Counted from the first letter of the stretch, positions 50,501 through 59,172 are shown. The stretch is DNA of 64,000 nucleotides from Nocardiopsis alba DSM 43377 (GCF_000341225.1 NZ_ANAC01000001.1:124001-188000); one strand, 5' to 3'. Made by a program: numbers and translations. Notes: generated by a model from the letters alone, not told the origin.

Positions 50501-52518
50501 GTGCGCACCTGGGCGTCGCCGATGTCCAGGGAACCGATCACCTCGGTGACGACCTGGAGCCCTTCGGTCTGTTCGGCGATGCGCTCGCCGACGGCGGTGG
50601 CGGCGCTGACCGCCTCCAGGGCCTCGGCCTCCTCGACCAGCCGCTCCACCTCGGAGTGGTAGCCGTCGAAGGCGTCCTCCTGTTCGAGGAAGGACACCGT
50701 GCGCCGGCCGGTGGAGGCGATCTCCTCGTCGAGACGCCCTTCGAGCGCGTCGATCCGGTCGGTGTCCACGTAGCGTGTCTCGCGCAGCGTGGCGGTCCGC
50801 CCCTGGGCCCGGCGCAACTCGGTCAGCCGGGTCACCCATCCCTCCGCCGACCGGGGGGTCTCCCCTCGGGACCGGCGGATCAGCGAGGTGACCTTCTCCT
50901 CGGTCTCGGCGAGGGTCTCGGCGGCCTGACGGGTCAGGGCCTGGACGGTCTCGAACTCCTCCAGCACCCGCTCGGCGGTACCGCGCACCTCGGTGAGCGG
51001 GGAGGCGAGGTCGCCGAGCTCGTCGTCGCCCAGCCAGTGGAACCGGTCCAGGACCCGGCGGCAGGAGGCGATGAGGGCGGCGAACACCTCGCTGGAGGGG
51101 GTCATGTCCTCGGCGATCCGGGCCACCGACAGACACTCGGAGACACCCTGGACCAGTTCGGCGTTGCCGATCCGCTCCAGTGGTCCGGTGCCCACGGGTT
51201 GGGCCGCCGCGTAGACGTCGGAGACGAACGGGGTCCGCCAGACCTGCATCGGGTGGACCCGTGTGGGTTCGCCCGAGTTGTCGCGGAAGACCGTCATGGT
51301 CCCGTCGTCGAACAGCGAGTAGCCGTGACAGACGATCGGGTTGGCGACCTCCTTGCGGATGGTGTTGTACGGCAGCAGCAGACTGCGGCCGTCCGCCCGC
51401 GAGTGGAAGACGTACAGCACGTCCTCACCGTTGGGCGAGCGCACGACCCGCTCGAACTCCAGGTCGGTGACGTCGGTGTCGAAGGTGCGCGCCACCCCGG
51501 TGGACAGGTAGTAGCCGCCGGGGAAGATGAGCCCCTGGTCGTCGGGCAGACGCTGACAGGACTGGCCGATGCCGTCGAGACGCTCGACCCCCTTGGTCCG
51601 TGTGTTGAAGACCAGGTAGCGCCACGTGGACTCGTTGTAGGGCAGGATCCGCAGCAGGATGAGCGGGCCGACCTCGGCGTGGAACACCGCCGCGTCGGCC
51701 AGACTCTGGAGCGGCTCGTCGACGGGCTCGCTGTAGATGCCCTCGCCGACCTCGGTGTTGTTCTCGATCTTGATGGTCAGGTCGCCGCCGACCGTCTCGA
51801 CGAACAACTCGTCGTGGATCGAGATGTGCGGGTGCCGCCCCTGCACGTGGTCCTCGCGGGTGGCCTCCACCCACTCGAACTCGTGCGAGGGCGGGAACAC
51901 GTGGTCGCGTTCGCCCCGGTCGTCGAGGTAGGCGATCTTCCCGGTGGGGGAGACCGACCACCGCAGCACCCGGACGTCCTCCGTGCTCGGCCCGGTCTGG
52001 AAGACGGCGAGCAGACGCTCCTCCACCCGCCTCAACTGGAGCAGGCGGGCGTCGCGGTAGTAGCGGTAGAGCCGCTCGAACTCCTGCCGGAAACGCTCGT
52101 CGGAGAGCAGTCCGGAGACGGCGTCCTCGGGTGCGTCGACGAACGAGAAGGAATCGCCGTCGTGTTCGTATCGGTGCAGCGAGAACACGTCGGAGACGTG
52201 CGTGGTGCTCTGCATCCCGATGTAGACGTTGTAGCCGAACAGGAACACGGCCCCGTCGGTACCGTCCCCCACGCTCACCAGGTCGCGGGGTACACAGTTG
52301 TGCTCGGTACGGATGCGTTCGGTGCCGAGCAGGGAGAGCTCGGTGCCGCCGAACACCTCCAGACGGCGGTCGTTGAGCTCCTCGGTCCGCCGGGCCAGCT
52401 CGCCGGTCTGTTCACGGAGCCGGGCGCGGAGCACCTCGTAGGTGCCCGCGTCCAGCGTCCGCGCGTCCTCGGCTTCGGGCCCGGGGCCTTCGGTCTCCTG
52501 GGACTGGGCCTCGGTCAC
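47506..52518 (-). CDS. Giant AAA ATPase of the DUF3686 ('DNA repair ATPase') type
   Basis: This 1670-residue protein has three parts. Residues about 30-470 form a beta-rich, propeller-like region (VSVGDGTDGAVFLFGYNVYIGMQ, VLRWSVSPTGKIAYLDDRG). About 500-870 is long coiled coil. The C-terminal part is an AAA ATPase with Walker A SPPGYGKTT (near 1315), Walker B MLYLDDIQH (near 1378) and a sensor region FAVCMAGNPYTEQGKRFRIPDM. The DUF3686 family is annotated as DNA-repair ATPase, but the evidence for repair is thin. Its stop-to-start spacing from the flotillin gene is 11 bp, so the two are one operon and the ATPase probably works with the membrane flotillin scaffold. It starts at GTG behind GAGG. 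Confidence 0.85.
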   Translation of the reverse strand: MTEAQSQETEGPGPEAEDARTLDAGTYEVLRARLREQTGELARRTEELNDRRLEVFGGTELSLLGTERIRTEHNCVPRDLVSVGDGTDGAVFLFGYNVYIGMQSTTHVSDVFSLHRYEHDGDSFSFVDAPEDAVSGLLSDERFRQEFERLYRYYRDARLLQLRRVEERLLAVFQTGPSTEDVRVLRWSVSPTGKIAYLDDRGERDHVFPPSHEFEWVEATREDHVQGRHPHISIHDELFVETVGGDLTIKIENNTEVGEGIYSEPVDEPLQSLADAAVFHAEVGPLILLRILPYNESTWRYLVFNTRTKGVERLDGIGQSCQRLPDDQGLIFPGGYYLSTGVARTFDTDVTDLEFERVVRSPNGEDVLYVFHSRADGRSLLLPYNTIRKEVANPIVCHGYSLFDDGTMTVFRDNSGEPTRVHPMQVWRTPFVSDVYAAAQPVGTGPLERIGNAELVQGVSECLSVARIAEDMTPSSEVFAALIASCRRVLDRFHWLGDDELGDLASPLTEVRGTAERVLEEFETVQALTRQAAETLAETEEKVTSLIRRSRGETPRSAEGWVTRLTELRRAQGRTATLRETRYVDTDRIDALEGRLDEEIASTGRRTVSFLEQEDAFDGYHSEVERLVEEAEALEAVSAATAVGERIAEQTEGLQVVTEVIGSLDIGDAQVRTRILERISEVMGGVNRARATLDSRRKELLALEGRAEFAAEFALLGQAVTGAIAAADTPDGCDEQLGRIMLQLENLESRFAEFDDFLQELADKREDVYEAFSTRKQALVDERSRRADRLASSAARVLEGVHRRVATLTTLEDINTYFASDAMVTRLRRTVEEMRELGDTVRAEELEGRILAARQEAGRALQDRADLFEGGVGGETIRLGRHRFAVNTQPIDLTLTPHDGRMSVAITGTDFRSPVTDEAFQETERLWDRLLVSESPDVYRSEYLATSILARAEDGEGTPTLEALNEAVLHPENGDSLASLVRGVAESRYDEGYERGVHDQDAARILAALLRLRAGAGLLRYPGGVRAVAQMFWAFGADKERQRAWRTRAGSLARARSVFGARRSSAIEALRAELAGSVDSFLVETGLYQDTDLDLVGEYLFEELALDGPNERGFVSGAGARTLLDRFHRALGSTRETTRKAFEEDLRRLGDDVSARHQLVTAWLEAYGTTLEEPIAEGDLPEAVALELASVDRYESSAAVEERVAGLLGSHPRVTERSLTVRLDEILPRTRRFRTLDVPAYRDFQRRRNELVAAERERLRLDEYRPKVMSGFVRNRLLDESYLPLIGDNLAKQLGAAGDDKRTDQSGLLLLISPPGYGKTTLMEYVASRLGLVFVKVNGPALGHGVTSLDPAEAPDATSRQEVEKISFALEMGSNTMLYLDDIQHTDPELLQKFISLCDGQRRMEGVWEGRTRTYDLRGKRFAVCMAGNPYTEQGKRFRIPDMLANRADVYNLGDVLSGKEELFALSYIENALTSNPTLAPLSTRDREDVYTFVRMAQGDDSVGTDRLKHPYSAAEVDRIVSVLRKMLRVQEVVLANNQAYIASAAQSEDSRTEPPFRLQGSYRNMNRLAEKIVPVMNDAEVEAAIDDHYVGEAQTLTSGAEANLLKLAELRGVMTPEQERRWTEVKEGFRRGRALGGTEDDPMTRAIGAMGLLADRVGEIGAALDHDRR

Positions 52519-52529
52519 GGAGGACTACC

Positions 52530-54575
52530 TCACTGCTTCACGGGGGCGAGAGTGGTCACGGGCAGCTGGTCCAGCCCCAGGGAGCGGGCCGTGCCGAGCA
52601 GCCGGTTCAGCTTGCCGGTGTCCTCGCCGCCCGCGCCGATCAGCTTGAGCAGCAGAGCGGAGACGGTGAGGTTCTTGAGGTCCTCGGTGTCCACCGTGGC
52701 CAGGATCCGCTTCATGTCCGCGGCGAAGTCGCCCTCGCCGTTGAGCCAGCCGTTGCCCAGGGCCTGGACGGTGTCGGAGCCGTTGACGAAGCCGTCCACG
52801 GCCTTGCCCATGCCGATCGAGTTGACCATGCGGTCGAAGAAGGCGCCGTCGCCACCGACGATGTTGATGTCGGCGCTCTCCAGGCCGGCGGCCATGGCCG
52901 TGGCCTGGGCCTCGGCGATGTGGCGGTGCACGTCGATCCCGGCGAGGCGGACCTCCTTCTCCGCGTCCAGGCGGAGGCGGTACTCCTCGTGCTCGCGGCT
53001 GACCTGGTCCAGGGCGGCCATCGCCTCGGCCTTGTCGGTCAGACCCGCGGCCTCGGCGCGCAGCTTCTTCTCGATGGCGTCGGCCTCGACCTCGGCCTTC
53101 TCGCGGGCCACGACGGCCTCGGCGCGGCCGAGCTTCTCGACGGCCTCGGCGTCCTGCTCGCGGACCTGGACCTCGGCCAGACCGGCGGCCGCGGCCTCGG
53201 CCTGGAGCCCCTCGGCCAGACGGATCTTGGCGCGGGTGTCCAGCTCGGCGGCCTGCTGACGGGCCTCGGCGAGCGTGAGCTCCTCCTGGGCCTTGTGCTT
53301 GGCCGCGGCCTCGGCGGCCTCGGCGGCCTTGATGTCCTTGACCAGGTTCTCCTGGGCCTCGGCCTCGGCGTGGATGATGATGGCCTGACGCTGGCGCTCG
53401 GCCTCCTCGACCGCGCGCAGCTTCTTGATCGCCTCTTCCTGCTCGGCGACGGTGCGGTCGACGGCCACACGCTCACGGATGACGTCGGCGACCTCGCGCT
53501 TCTCGGCCTCGACCTCCTTGTCCTTGGAGATCCGGCTCAGCTCGGTCTCGCGTTCGCGGCCGATGACCTCCAGCAGACGGTCCTTCTCGATACGCTCGCT
53601 CTCGATGGCGATGACCCGCTCGCGGTTCTTCTCGGCGACCGCGATCTCGCGCTGCTGGTTCTGGTGCTGGACGCCGAGCTGCTCGTTGGTGCGCAGGTTG
53701 GCGGTCTCCGCCTTCAGCCGCTCCTCGGCCTGGACGCGGGCGGTCTCGGCCTCCTCACGGGCACGGATGATCTCGATCTCGCGCTTGGCCTTGGCGGCCG
53801 CCTCCTCGCGACGCTTCTCCAGCTCGGCGAGGGTCTCGGCGGTCTCCGTGTTCTGGCGGTCGATCTCCTTCTTGCGGTCGTTCTCGAACTCGTTGGTGCG
53901 CTTGTGCTCCTTGGAGGTGCGCTCCGTGATCTTCGAGATGCCCTGCGCGTCCAGGATGTTGTTGGAGTCGTGCTGGTGCAGCGGGGTCTGCTCCAGCTCG
54001 TCGATGGCGACGTCTTCGAGGATGTAGCCGTTGAGGTCGGTGCCGATCAGGGAGACGATCGCCTGGCGGAACTCCTCGCGGTGGGTGAACAGCTCTTCGA
54101 AGTCGAACTGCTTGCCGACGGTCTTGAGGGCCTCGGAGAACTTGGAGTTGAAGAGCTCCTGGAGGGTGTCCTGGTCGCTGGCGCGCTCGGTGCCGATCGC
54201 CTTCGCGACCTTCTTGACGTCCTCGGCGGTCTCGTTCACCCGGACGTAGAAGAACACCTTGATGTCGGCGCGAATATTGTCCTTGCAGGTCAGGCCTTCG
54301 CGGCCACCGCGCTCAAGGGTCAGGGTCTTGAGCGAGATGTCCATGACCTCGGCCTTGTGCAGGACCGGAAGGACGATGGCGCCGGTGAAGGTGACGTGGA
54401 CGTCCCGCACCTTCGAGATGATCAGGGCCTTGCCCTGTTCGACCTTGCGGAAGAGTCTGGTCACCATCAGGAGCAGGGCGAGGAGGACGACGATACCGAT
54501 GGCGAGGGCTACGCCGACGGTCATGAAGGCGGCGTCGGCCGCGTCCTGACCGGTGGTGGGGGCGCTCAGCAACAC
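52530..54575 (-). CDS. Flotillin-like SPFH protein (YqiK type)
   Basis: This 681-residue membrane scaffold protein begins with an N-terminal TM helix (VGVALAIGIVVLLALLLMV). An SPFH/band-7 domain at about 30-230 follows (ALIISKVRDVHVTFTGAIVLPVLHKAEVMDIS, FSEALKTVGKQFDFEELFTHREEFRQAI). A long, strongly charged coiled coil at about 230-590 (repeated EAEAQ..., AEERLKAE) leads to a hydrophobic C-terminal end. Flotillins assemble large membrane rings and organise lipid domains. It starts at GTG 54575 with only a weak purine-rich site. Neighbours are an OB-fold membrane protein (YqiJ/NfeD-like) upstream and the DUF3686 ATPase downstream. Confidence 0.9.
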   Translation of the reverse strand: MLLSAPTTGQDAADAAFMTVGVALAIGIVVLLALLLMVTRLFRKVEQGKALIISKVRDVHVTFTGAIVLPVLHKAEVMDISLKTLTLERGGREGLTCKDNIRADIKVFFYVRVNETAEDVKKVAKAIGTERASDQDTLQELFNSKFSEALKTVGKQFDFEELFTHREEFRQAIVSLIGTDLNGYILEDVAIDELEQTPLHQHDSNNILDAQGISKITERTSKEHKRTNEFENDRKKEIDRQNTETAETLAELEKRREEAAAKAKREIEIIRAREEAETARVQAEERLKAETANLRTNEQLGVQHQNQQREIAVAEKNRERVIAIESERIEKDRLLEVIGRERETELSRISKDKEVEAEKREVADVIRERVAVDRTVAEQEEAIKKLRAVEEAERQRQAIIIHAEAEAQENLVKDIKAAEAAEAAAKHKAQEELTLAEARQQAAELDTRAKIRLAEGLQAEAAAAGLAEVQVREQDAEAVEKLGRAEAVVAREKAEVEADAIEKKLRAEAAGLTDKAEAMAALDQVSREHEEYRLRLDAEKEVRLAGIDVHRHIAEAQATAMAAGLESADINIVGGDGAFFDRMVNSIGMGKAVDGFVNGSDTVQALGNGWLNGEGDFAADMKRILATVDTEDLKNLTVSALLLKLIGAGGEDTGKLNRLLGTARSLGLDQLPVTTLAPVKQ

Positions 54576-54776
54576 GTAGGGGTCTCTTTTCTACGAGTGA
54601 CGTGGGTCTGGACGCGCGGTACCGGGAGGCTGGAGGACGGTCGCGGGAGGGCCGTACCGGAAGCGCTCGTCACGGGGTGAGACGCGTCGATGGGACGAAC
54701 GGTTCCATTCGGACGAAAGAAAGTCCCTGCTCACGGCGGGTGAAAGAGGGCGGAACCGGTGGAACGGGGTGTGGCG

Positions 54777-55421
54777 TCAGGAGGACTGTCCGGGATCCAG
54801 CGCGGGATCGAAGGCGGTCACCAGGAAGACGTCGTCCTCCTGCCGATGGTCGAAGATGAGCGCGGTACCGCCGACGGGGAGGATCTCGCCGCCGGTGGTG
54901 CGCACGGGGATGGAGATGGCGGCCCCGCCCGCGGTGGTGATCTCGGCCTGGCCGAAGGACCCGTGGGCCTCACCGATACGGATGAGGCAGGTGCGGCCGA
55001 CCAGCTCGTGCTTGGACCCGCCGGCGCGCTTGGGCAGGAAACGCTGGAGGCCCATCACCAGGCCGCTGGTGACCGCCCAGGCGGCGACCAGCGCGATGAG
55101 CAGGACGACGGCCCCCAGGGCGTACAGCAGGGGGGTCGAGGTGGTGCCGACGAGGCTGGTCACGATGCTCCCCATCATGCTGACGAACCAGGCCACGGAG
55201 ACGAGCATGGTCAGGGCCACGGTCACCGGGACTCTTCCCATCCCCGCCCGGCTCAGGAAGGCGCTCAGCCCGGTGGCGTCGCCGTCGGCGTCCACGCTGT
55301 CGAGCGTCTCGGTGTCGGCCGCGCCGACGATCACGAAGATCCAGTAGCCGAGGACGACGATGAGCAGCGGGGTGAACAGGACGGTGGGGAATCCGAAGGC
55401 GGTGCTCAGGAAAAGTCCCAT
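54777..55421 (-). CDS. OB-fold membrane protein, YqiJ/NfeD-like partner of flotillin
   Basis: This 214-residue protein has three membrane segments (FPTVLFTPLLIVVLGYWIFVIVG, VTVALTMLVSVAWFVSMMG, YALGAVVLLIALVAAWAV) and a C-terminal soluble beta-domain (HELVGRTCLIRIGEAHGSFGQAEI, ALIFDHRQEDDVFLVTAFD) that looks like the OB fold of NfeD/YqiJ proteins. In E. coli yqiJ and yqiK are adjacent, and the same pairing is present here with a 201-bp gap. ATG at 55421 (MGLFLSTAFGF) is chosen; the longer frame adds Gly/Ser/His-rich sequence. Confidence 0.78.
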   Translation of the reverse strand: MGLFLSTAFGFPTVLFTPLLIVVLGYWIFVIVGAADTETLDSVDADGDATGLSAFLSRAGMGRVPVTVALTMLVSVAWFVSMMGSIVTSLVGTTSTPLLYALGAVVLLIALVAAWAVTSGLVMGLQRFLPKRAGGSKHELVGRTCLIRIGEAHGSFGQAEITTAGGAAISIPVRTTGGEILPVGGTALIFDHRQEDDVFLVTAFDPALDPGQSS

Positions 55422-55771
55422 CCCGCCCGACCCACTCTCCTCATGTCCTCCGGGGTCGGGCACGCCGAGACCCCGGTACACCGTCGTTCCGTTCGGGAAC
55501 CGTGTCGGAACTCTACCGAACGTCCCAGTTCAGGAGGGTCTCAGGGGTCGGTTTGACCGCTTGTGGCCATGGCCGTCGCACTGCGCTCCGGCCCCGTCAC
55601 GCAGAAGACCCGCCCGGCGGACGGACACCGGGAGGGTGGATCGAGGAGAGGAGGCCGAGCGGGTTTCCAAGGGCTGGGAAAACGGCTCCGACCAGGGTGG
55701 ACGGGGCGGGGAAACGGGGCAGGGGAAGAAAGAGGAGAAAAGATTCGGGGAGGATGTCGATTCGGGGCCGG

Positions 55772-55788
55772 CCCGTTCGACGAACGGG
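55772..55788. promoter_or_regulatory. 17-bp palindrome upstream of the YCII gene, possible operator
   Basis: CCCGTTCG-A-CGAACGGG is perfectly symmetric and lies 51 bp before the YCII start codon. The rest of the 418-bp gap (55422-55839) shows no gene. A purine-rich tract runs from 55680 to 55760. Confidence 0.4.
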
Positions 55789-55839
55789 TGAGAGCGGCGG
55801 AAGAGACACCGTTCCGTACCCGGAAGAGGGCGAACAACG

Positions 55840-56259
55840 ATGCGTTACCTGATGTCGATCATGAGCACCCCCGCCGATGAGGCCGCGGCCTATGAGGCCG
55901 GGCCCGAGGTCTACGAGGCGATGGCCGCCTACAACGAGGAGCTGGTCAAGGCCGGCGTCCTGCTGACCGGAGAGGGGCTGGCCCCCACCTCCGAGGGAGC
56001 CGAGGTCATCTTCCGGGACGGCGGCGCGAACGTCGTCGACGGTCCCTTCACCGAGGCCAAGGAGTTCATCGCCGGTTACTGGGTGCTCCAGGTGTCCTCC
56101 CATGAGGAGGCCGTGGAGTGGGCCAAGCGGTGCCCGCACCCGCCGGAGGGCGAGATGAGGCTCCAGCTGCGCCGGATCGCCGAGCTGGAGGACATGGACA
56201 CGATGCCCGAGGAGCTCAAGGAGCGCGAGCGCGAGCTGCGCGCCTCCCAGGAGGGCTGA
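55840..56259 (+). CDS. YCII-related (DGPF-domain) protein, ECF sigma partner
   Basis: This is a 139-residue dimeric alpha/beta-barrel-type protein. The DGPF motif is in VVDGPFTEAKEFIAGYWVLQV, preceded by MRYLMSIMSTP and ALVKAGVLLTGEGL-like strands. Genes of this type sit beside ECF42-type sigma factors, as here, and the pair is thought to act together, although the mechanism is not settled. The ATG has AGAGGG upstream. The gene is separated by 82 bp from the sigma factor gene. Confidence 0.88.
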   Translation: MRYLMSIMSTPADEAAAYEAGPEVYEAMAAYNEELVKAGVLLTGEGLAPTSEGAEVIFRDGGANVVDGPFTEAKEFIAGYWVLQVSSHEEAVEWAKRCPHPPEGEMRLQLRRIAELEDMDTMPEELKERERELRASQEG

Positions 56260-56341
56260 ACGCGGCGGGGCCCGGATCGGTGAGGCCGCGATCCGGGCCC
56301 GCCCCTTGCGGTGGAGGTCACGGCGGTGCTCTGATGTTCCC

Positions 56342-57604
56342 GTGGGCCACACCGATGTCACACCCGAGGTGGAGGCGGTCTGGCGTATCGAGTCGGCCCG
56401 TCTGATCGCCGTTCTCACCCGTATGGTCGGCGACGTCGGCCTGGCCGAGGAGTTCGCCCAGGACGCCCTGGTCTCCGCCCTGGAGAAGTGGCCGGAGGAG
56501 GGGGTCCCCCGTAAGCCCGGCGCCTGGCTGACCACCGTCGCCAAACGCCGCGTCCTCGATCGTTGGCGTCGGGACGAGCGTTTCCAGCGGCACATGGTCG
56601 AACTGGGACGCGACCTCGTCGAACAGGACGGGAGCGCCGATTTCGACGCGGTCCTGGAGGAGGACTACGGCGACGACCTCCTCAAGCTCATGTTCGTGTG
56701 CTGCCACCCGGTGCTGTCGACCTCGGCCCGGATCGCGCTCACTCTGCGCATGCTCGGCGGGCTCACCACCGACGAGATCGCCCGTGCCTTCCTCGTTCCG
56801 GAGGCCACCGTCGCCCAACGCATCGTGCGGGCCAAGAGGACCCTGGCCGCGAAGAGGGTGCCCTTCGAAGTACCGTCCGGAGAGGAACGCGACGCGCGGC
56901 TCTCCGACGTCCTCGAAGTCCTCTACCTGGTGTTCAACGAGGGGTACACGGCCACCTCGGGGGACCGCTGGCTGCGGCCCGAACTGTGCGACGAGGCCAT
57001 GCGTCTTGGGCGGGTCCTCGTCGCGTTGACGCCCTCGGAACCCGAGGCGCACGGTCTGCTCGCGCTCATGGAGCTCCAGGCCTCCCGTTTCCGCGCGAGG
57101 GTGGGCACCGACGGGTCTCCCGTGCCGCTCGCCGAACAGGACCGTTCACGCTGGGACCGGCTGCTCATCGGACGGGGGATGAAGGCCCTGATGGCCTCGC
57201 TTCCGGAGGACCCCGCCGAACGGGGCGTCTACTCGCTCCAGGCCGGGATCGCCGCCGCGCACGCCGTCGCCGTGACCGCGGAGGACACCGACTGGCGAGC
57301 CATCGCGGCCCTGTACGAGGCCTTGGTCCGGCGCACCGGGTCGCCGGTGGTCGAGCTGAATCGGGCGGTGGCGGTGTCGATGGCCTTCGGCCCGGAGCCC
57401 GCCCTGCGTATCGTCGACGCGCTGCGTGATTCGGGTGCCCTGGCCGACTACCACCTGCTTCCCGCGGTCCGTGGAGACCTGTTGCGGCGGCTGGGACGCG
57501 AGGACGAGGCGCGGACCGAGCACGAACGGGCCGCGAGGCTCACCCGCAACGAGCGCGAACGCGAACTGATGGTGGAGCGCGCGCGGCCCGGCGATCGACG
57601 GTAG
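56342..57604 (+). CDS. ECF-type RNA polymerase sigma factor with C-terminal TPR-like extension (ECF42-like)
   Basis: This 420-residue sigma factor has an N-terminal region 2 (ARLIAVLTRMVGDVGLAEEFAQDALVSALEKW, GAWLTTVAKRRVLDRWRRDE), which binds core polymerase and the -10 element, then region 4 helix-turn-helix (RIALTLRMLGGLTTDEIARAFLVPEATVAQRIVRAKRTL). A long helical extension of about 230 residues (VLEVLYLVFNEGYTATSGD, VELNRAVAVSMAFGPEPALRIVDAL) is specific to this ECF group and replaces a separate anti-sigma factor. GTG at 56342 (VGHTDVTPEVEAVW) is preferred over a TTG 12 codons earlier, since family members start close to this helix. Confidence 0.9.
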   Translation: MGHTDVTPEVEAVWRIESARLIAVLTRMVGDVGLAEEFAQDALVSALEKWPEEGVPRKPGAWLTTVAKRRVLDRWRRDERFQRHMVELGRDLVEQDGSADFDAVLEEDYGDDLLKLMFVCCHPVLSTSARIALTLRMLGGLTTDEIARAFLVPEATVAQRIVRAKRTLAAKRVPFEVPSGEERDARLSDVLEVLYLVFNEGYTATSGDRWLRPELCDEAMRLGRVLVALTPSEPEAHGLLALMELQASRFRARVGTDGSPVPLAEQDRSRWDRLLIGRGMKALMASLPEDPAERGVYSLQAGIAAAHAVAVTAEDTDWRAIAALYEALVRRTGSPVVELNRAVAVSMAFGPEPALRIVDALRDSGALADYHLLPAVRGDLLRRLGREDEARTEHERAARLTRNERERELMVERARPGDRR

Positions 57605-57672
57605 GGAGCCCCCGGTTCTGCCGGTGGCAGTACCCCCTGGCGCGTTCGGTGGTCCCGGATCAGAATCTCCCC

Positions 57673-58656
57673 ATGAGACTTCTGGTTCTGGGTGGTACGG
57701 AGTTCGTGGGGCGGGCCGTCGTGGAGGAGGCCCTCGCCCGAGGCCGGGAGACCACGGTCTTCCATCGGGGACGGCATGAGCCGCCCTCCGGGGTGGAGGT
57801 CCGGAAAGGGGACCGCACGGAGGAGGGTGGTCTGGCCGAGTTGGAGACGGGGGAGTGGGACGCCGTCGTCGACACCTGGTCGGGCGCGCCCACCGCGGTG
57901 ACCGCCGCCGCGCGTCTGCTCTCGGAGCGGGTCGATCGCTATGCCTATATCTCCAGCCGTTCCGTGCACGGGATGATCATCCCGGCGGGGGCGGACGAGA
58001 CCGCTCCGACGGTGGAGTCCTCGCCCGAGGACGACGGCACCGACTACGCGCGGGCCAAGCGCGGGGGTGAACTGGCCGCCGAGGCGGTGCTGGGAGATCG
58101 CGCCCTCTTCGTGCGGGCCGGTCTCATCCTCGGCCCGTACGAGAACATCGGTCGACTCCCCTGGTGGCTGGGGAGGATCGCCCGGGGCGGCACCGTCCTG
58201 GCGCCCGGCCCCCGTGATCTGCCGTTGCAGTACATCGACGCCAGAGACCTGGCCGTGTGGACGCTGGACGCGGTCGAGAAGGGGCTGGGCGGGCCGTTCA
58301 ACCTGGTCTCTCCCACCGGTCACGCCACCATGGAGGGGCTGCTGACCGCCTGTCGGGAGGCGACCGGATCCGACGCGGTGTTCCGCTGGTTCGATCCCGA
58401 GGTGATCGTCGAGGCCGGTGTGCGGCCGTGGACGGACCTGCCGGTCTGGCTTCCACCGGGCGAGCCGCACGGGAGCATGCACCAGGGTGACGTGGGGCGC
58501 GCGCTCGCCACCGGTCTGCGCTGCCGCCCGGTGGCCGAGACCGTCGCCGACACCTGGGCGTGGCTGGAGTCCATCGGCGGCACGGCTCCTCGACGCGAAG
58601 GGTGGCCCCGACTGGGACTCGACCCGGAGGTCGAGGCCCGGCTGCTCGCCTCTTGA
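57673..58656 (+). CDS. NAD-dependent epimerase/reductase (extended SDR-like)
   Basis: This 327-residue Rossmann-fold protein opens with the nucleotide motif MRLLVLGGTEFVGRAVVEEAL. The strand-loop VVDTWSGAPTAV and YAYISSRSVHG follow, with DYARAKRGGELAAE in the place of the SDR Y-x-x-x-K, so Tyr and Lys are present. QYIDARDLAVWTLDAVEKGLGGPFNLV is the typical substrate-domain junction of isoflavone-reductase/epimerase-like proteins. The substrate is unknown. ATG at 57673 is chosen as the start of the beta-strand; the in-frame GTG at 57649 would add eight residues. Confidence 0.85.
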   Translation: MRLLVLGGTEFVGRAVVEEALARGRETTVFHRGRHEPPSGVEVRKGDRTEEGGLAELETGEWDAVVDTWSGAPTAVTAAARLLSERVDRYAYISSRSVHGMIIPAGADETAPTVESSPEDDGTDYARAKRGGELAAEAVLGDRALFVRAGLILGPYENIGRLPWWLGRIARGGTVLAPGPRDLPLQYIDARDLAVWTLDAVEKGLGGPFNLVSPTGHATMEGLLTACREATGSDAVFRWFDPEVIVEAGVRPWTDLPVWLPPGEPHGSMHQGDVGRALATGLRCRPVAETVADTWAWLESIGGTAPRREGWPRLGLDPEVEARLLAS

Positions 58657-58828
58657 ACGGAGTCGACGCCACCCCTGCGCCGGGGCCCGTGGCGGGCAGG
58701 ACCACGGACCGGACGCGGATCTCCCTCTCGTCGGACGTGGCCTCCGGGTCTCGGGGACGGTGGAAACCGGAGCCCGCCCTCCGACGTCCAAGGGGGTGGT
58801 TCTTCCCCCGACGTGAAGAGGTTCCCCC

Positions 58829-59110
58829 GTGTCGTACCCCTCCGGCCCCGCTCCCCAGTACGGTTCGTCCTCGGGCGGTAGCCCGGTCAGCGCGCTGATC
58901 TGGTCGATCCTGATGACCCTGTGCTGTAACCAGATCTGCGGCATCATCGCGATCGTCTTCTCCGTGGTCGCCATGACCAAGGAGCACGAGCCGGCCGAGC
59001 AGGAACGGTTCGTCCGCTACGCCTGGAGAACGATGGGTATCGGCCTGGCCATCACGGTGGGCCTGGTGATCCTCTACTTCCTGTTCGGATCGGCCTTGGC
59101 CCTGGCCTGA
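58829..59110 (+). CDS. Small CD225/dispanin-like membrane protein
   Basis: This 93-residue protein has a Ser/Gly/Pro-rich cytoplasmic N-terminus, then two hydrophobic segments (LIWSILMTLCCNQICGIIAIVFSVVAM and IGLAITVGLVILYFLFGSALAL) joined by a charged loop EHEPAEQERFVRYAWRT. The first segment with W-x-x-x-x-x-x-x-C-C-N-x-x-x-G-I-x-A-I-V-F-S matches the CD225/dispanin pattern. The bacterial role is unknown. It starts at GTG 58829 behind AGAGG. Confidence 0.75.
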   Translation: MSYPSGPAPQYGSSSGGSPVSALIWSILMTLCCNQICGIIAIVFSVVAMTKEHEPAEQERFVRYAWRTMGIGLAITVGLVILYFLFGSALALA

Positions 59111-59118
59111 CCCGTACG

Positions 59119-59172
59119 ACACGAGGGGCCGCGTCCGTTTCGTCGGACGCGGCCCCTCGGTGCGCGGATCAG
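59119..59172. repeat. 54-bp direct repeat, copy 1 (terminator plus stop-codon end)
   Basis: It is identical to 59875-59928. It includes a 16-bp hairpin and, at its right end, the Uma2 stop codon. Confidence 0.88.
59122..59159. terminator. Bidirectional terminator, CD225 gene / Uma2 gene
   Basis: A perfect 16-bp stem (CGAGGGGCCGCGTCCG and complement, loop TTTCGT) lies between convergent genes. Confidence 0.85.

Noticed and set aside
47518..53259. 1913-codon open frame on the + strand
   Set aside because: It lies antisense to the DUF3686 ATPase and flotillin genes and has the repetitive Gly/Leu/Val/Asp composition produced by reading high-GC genes on the wrong strand.
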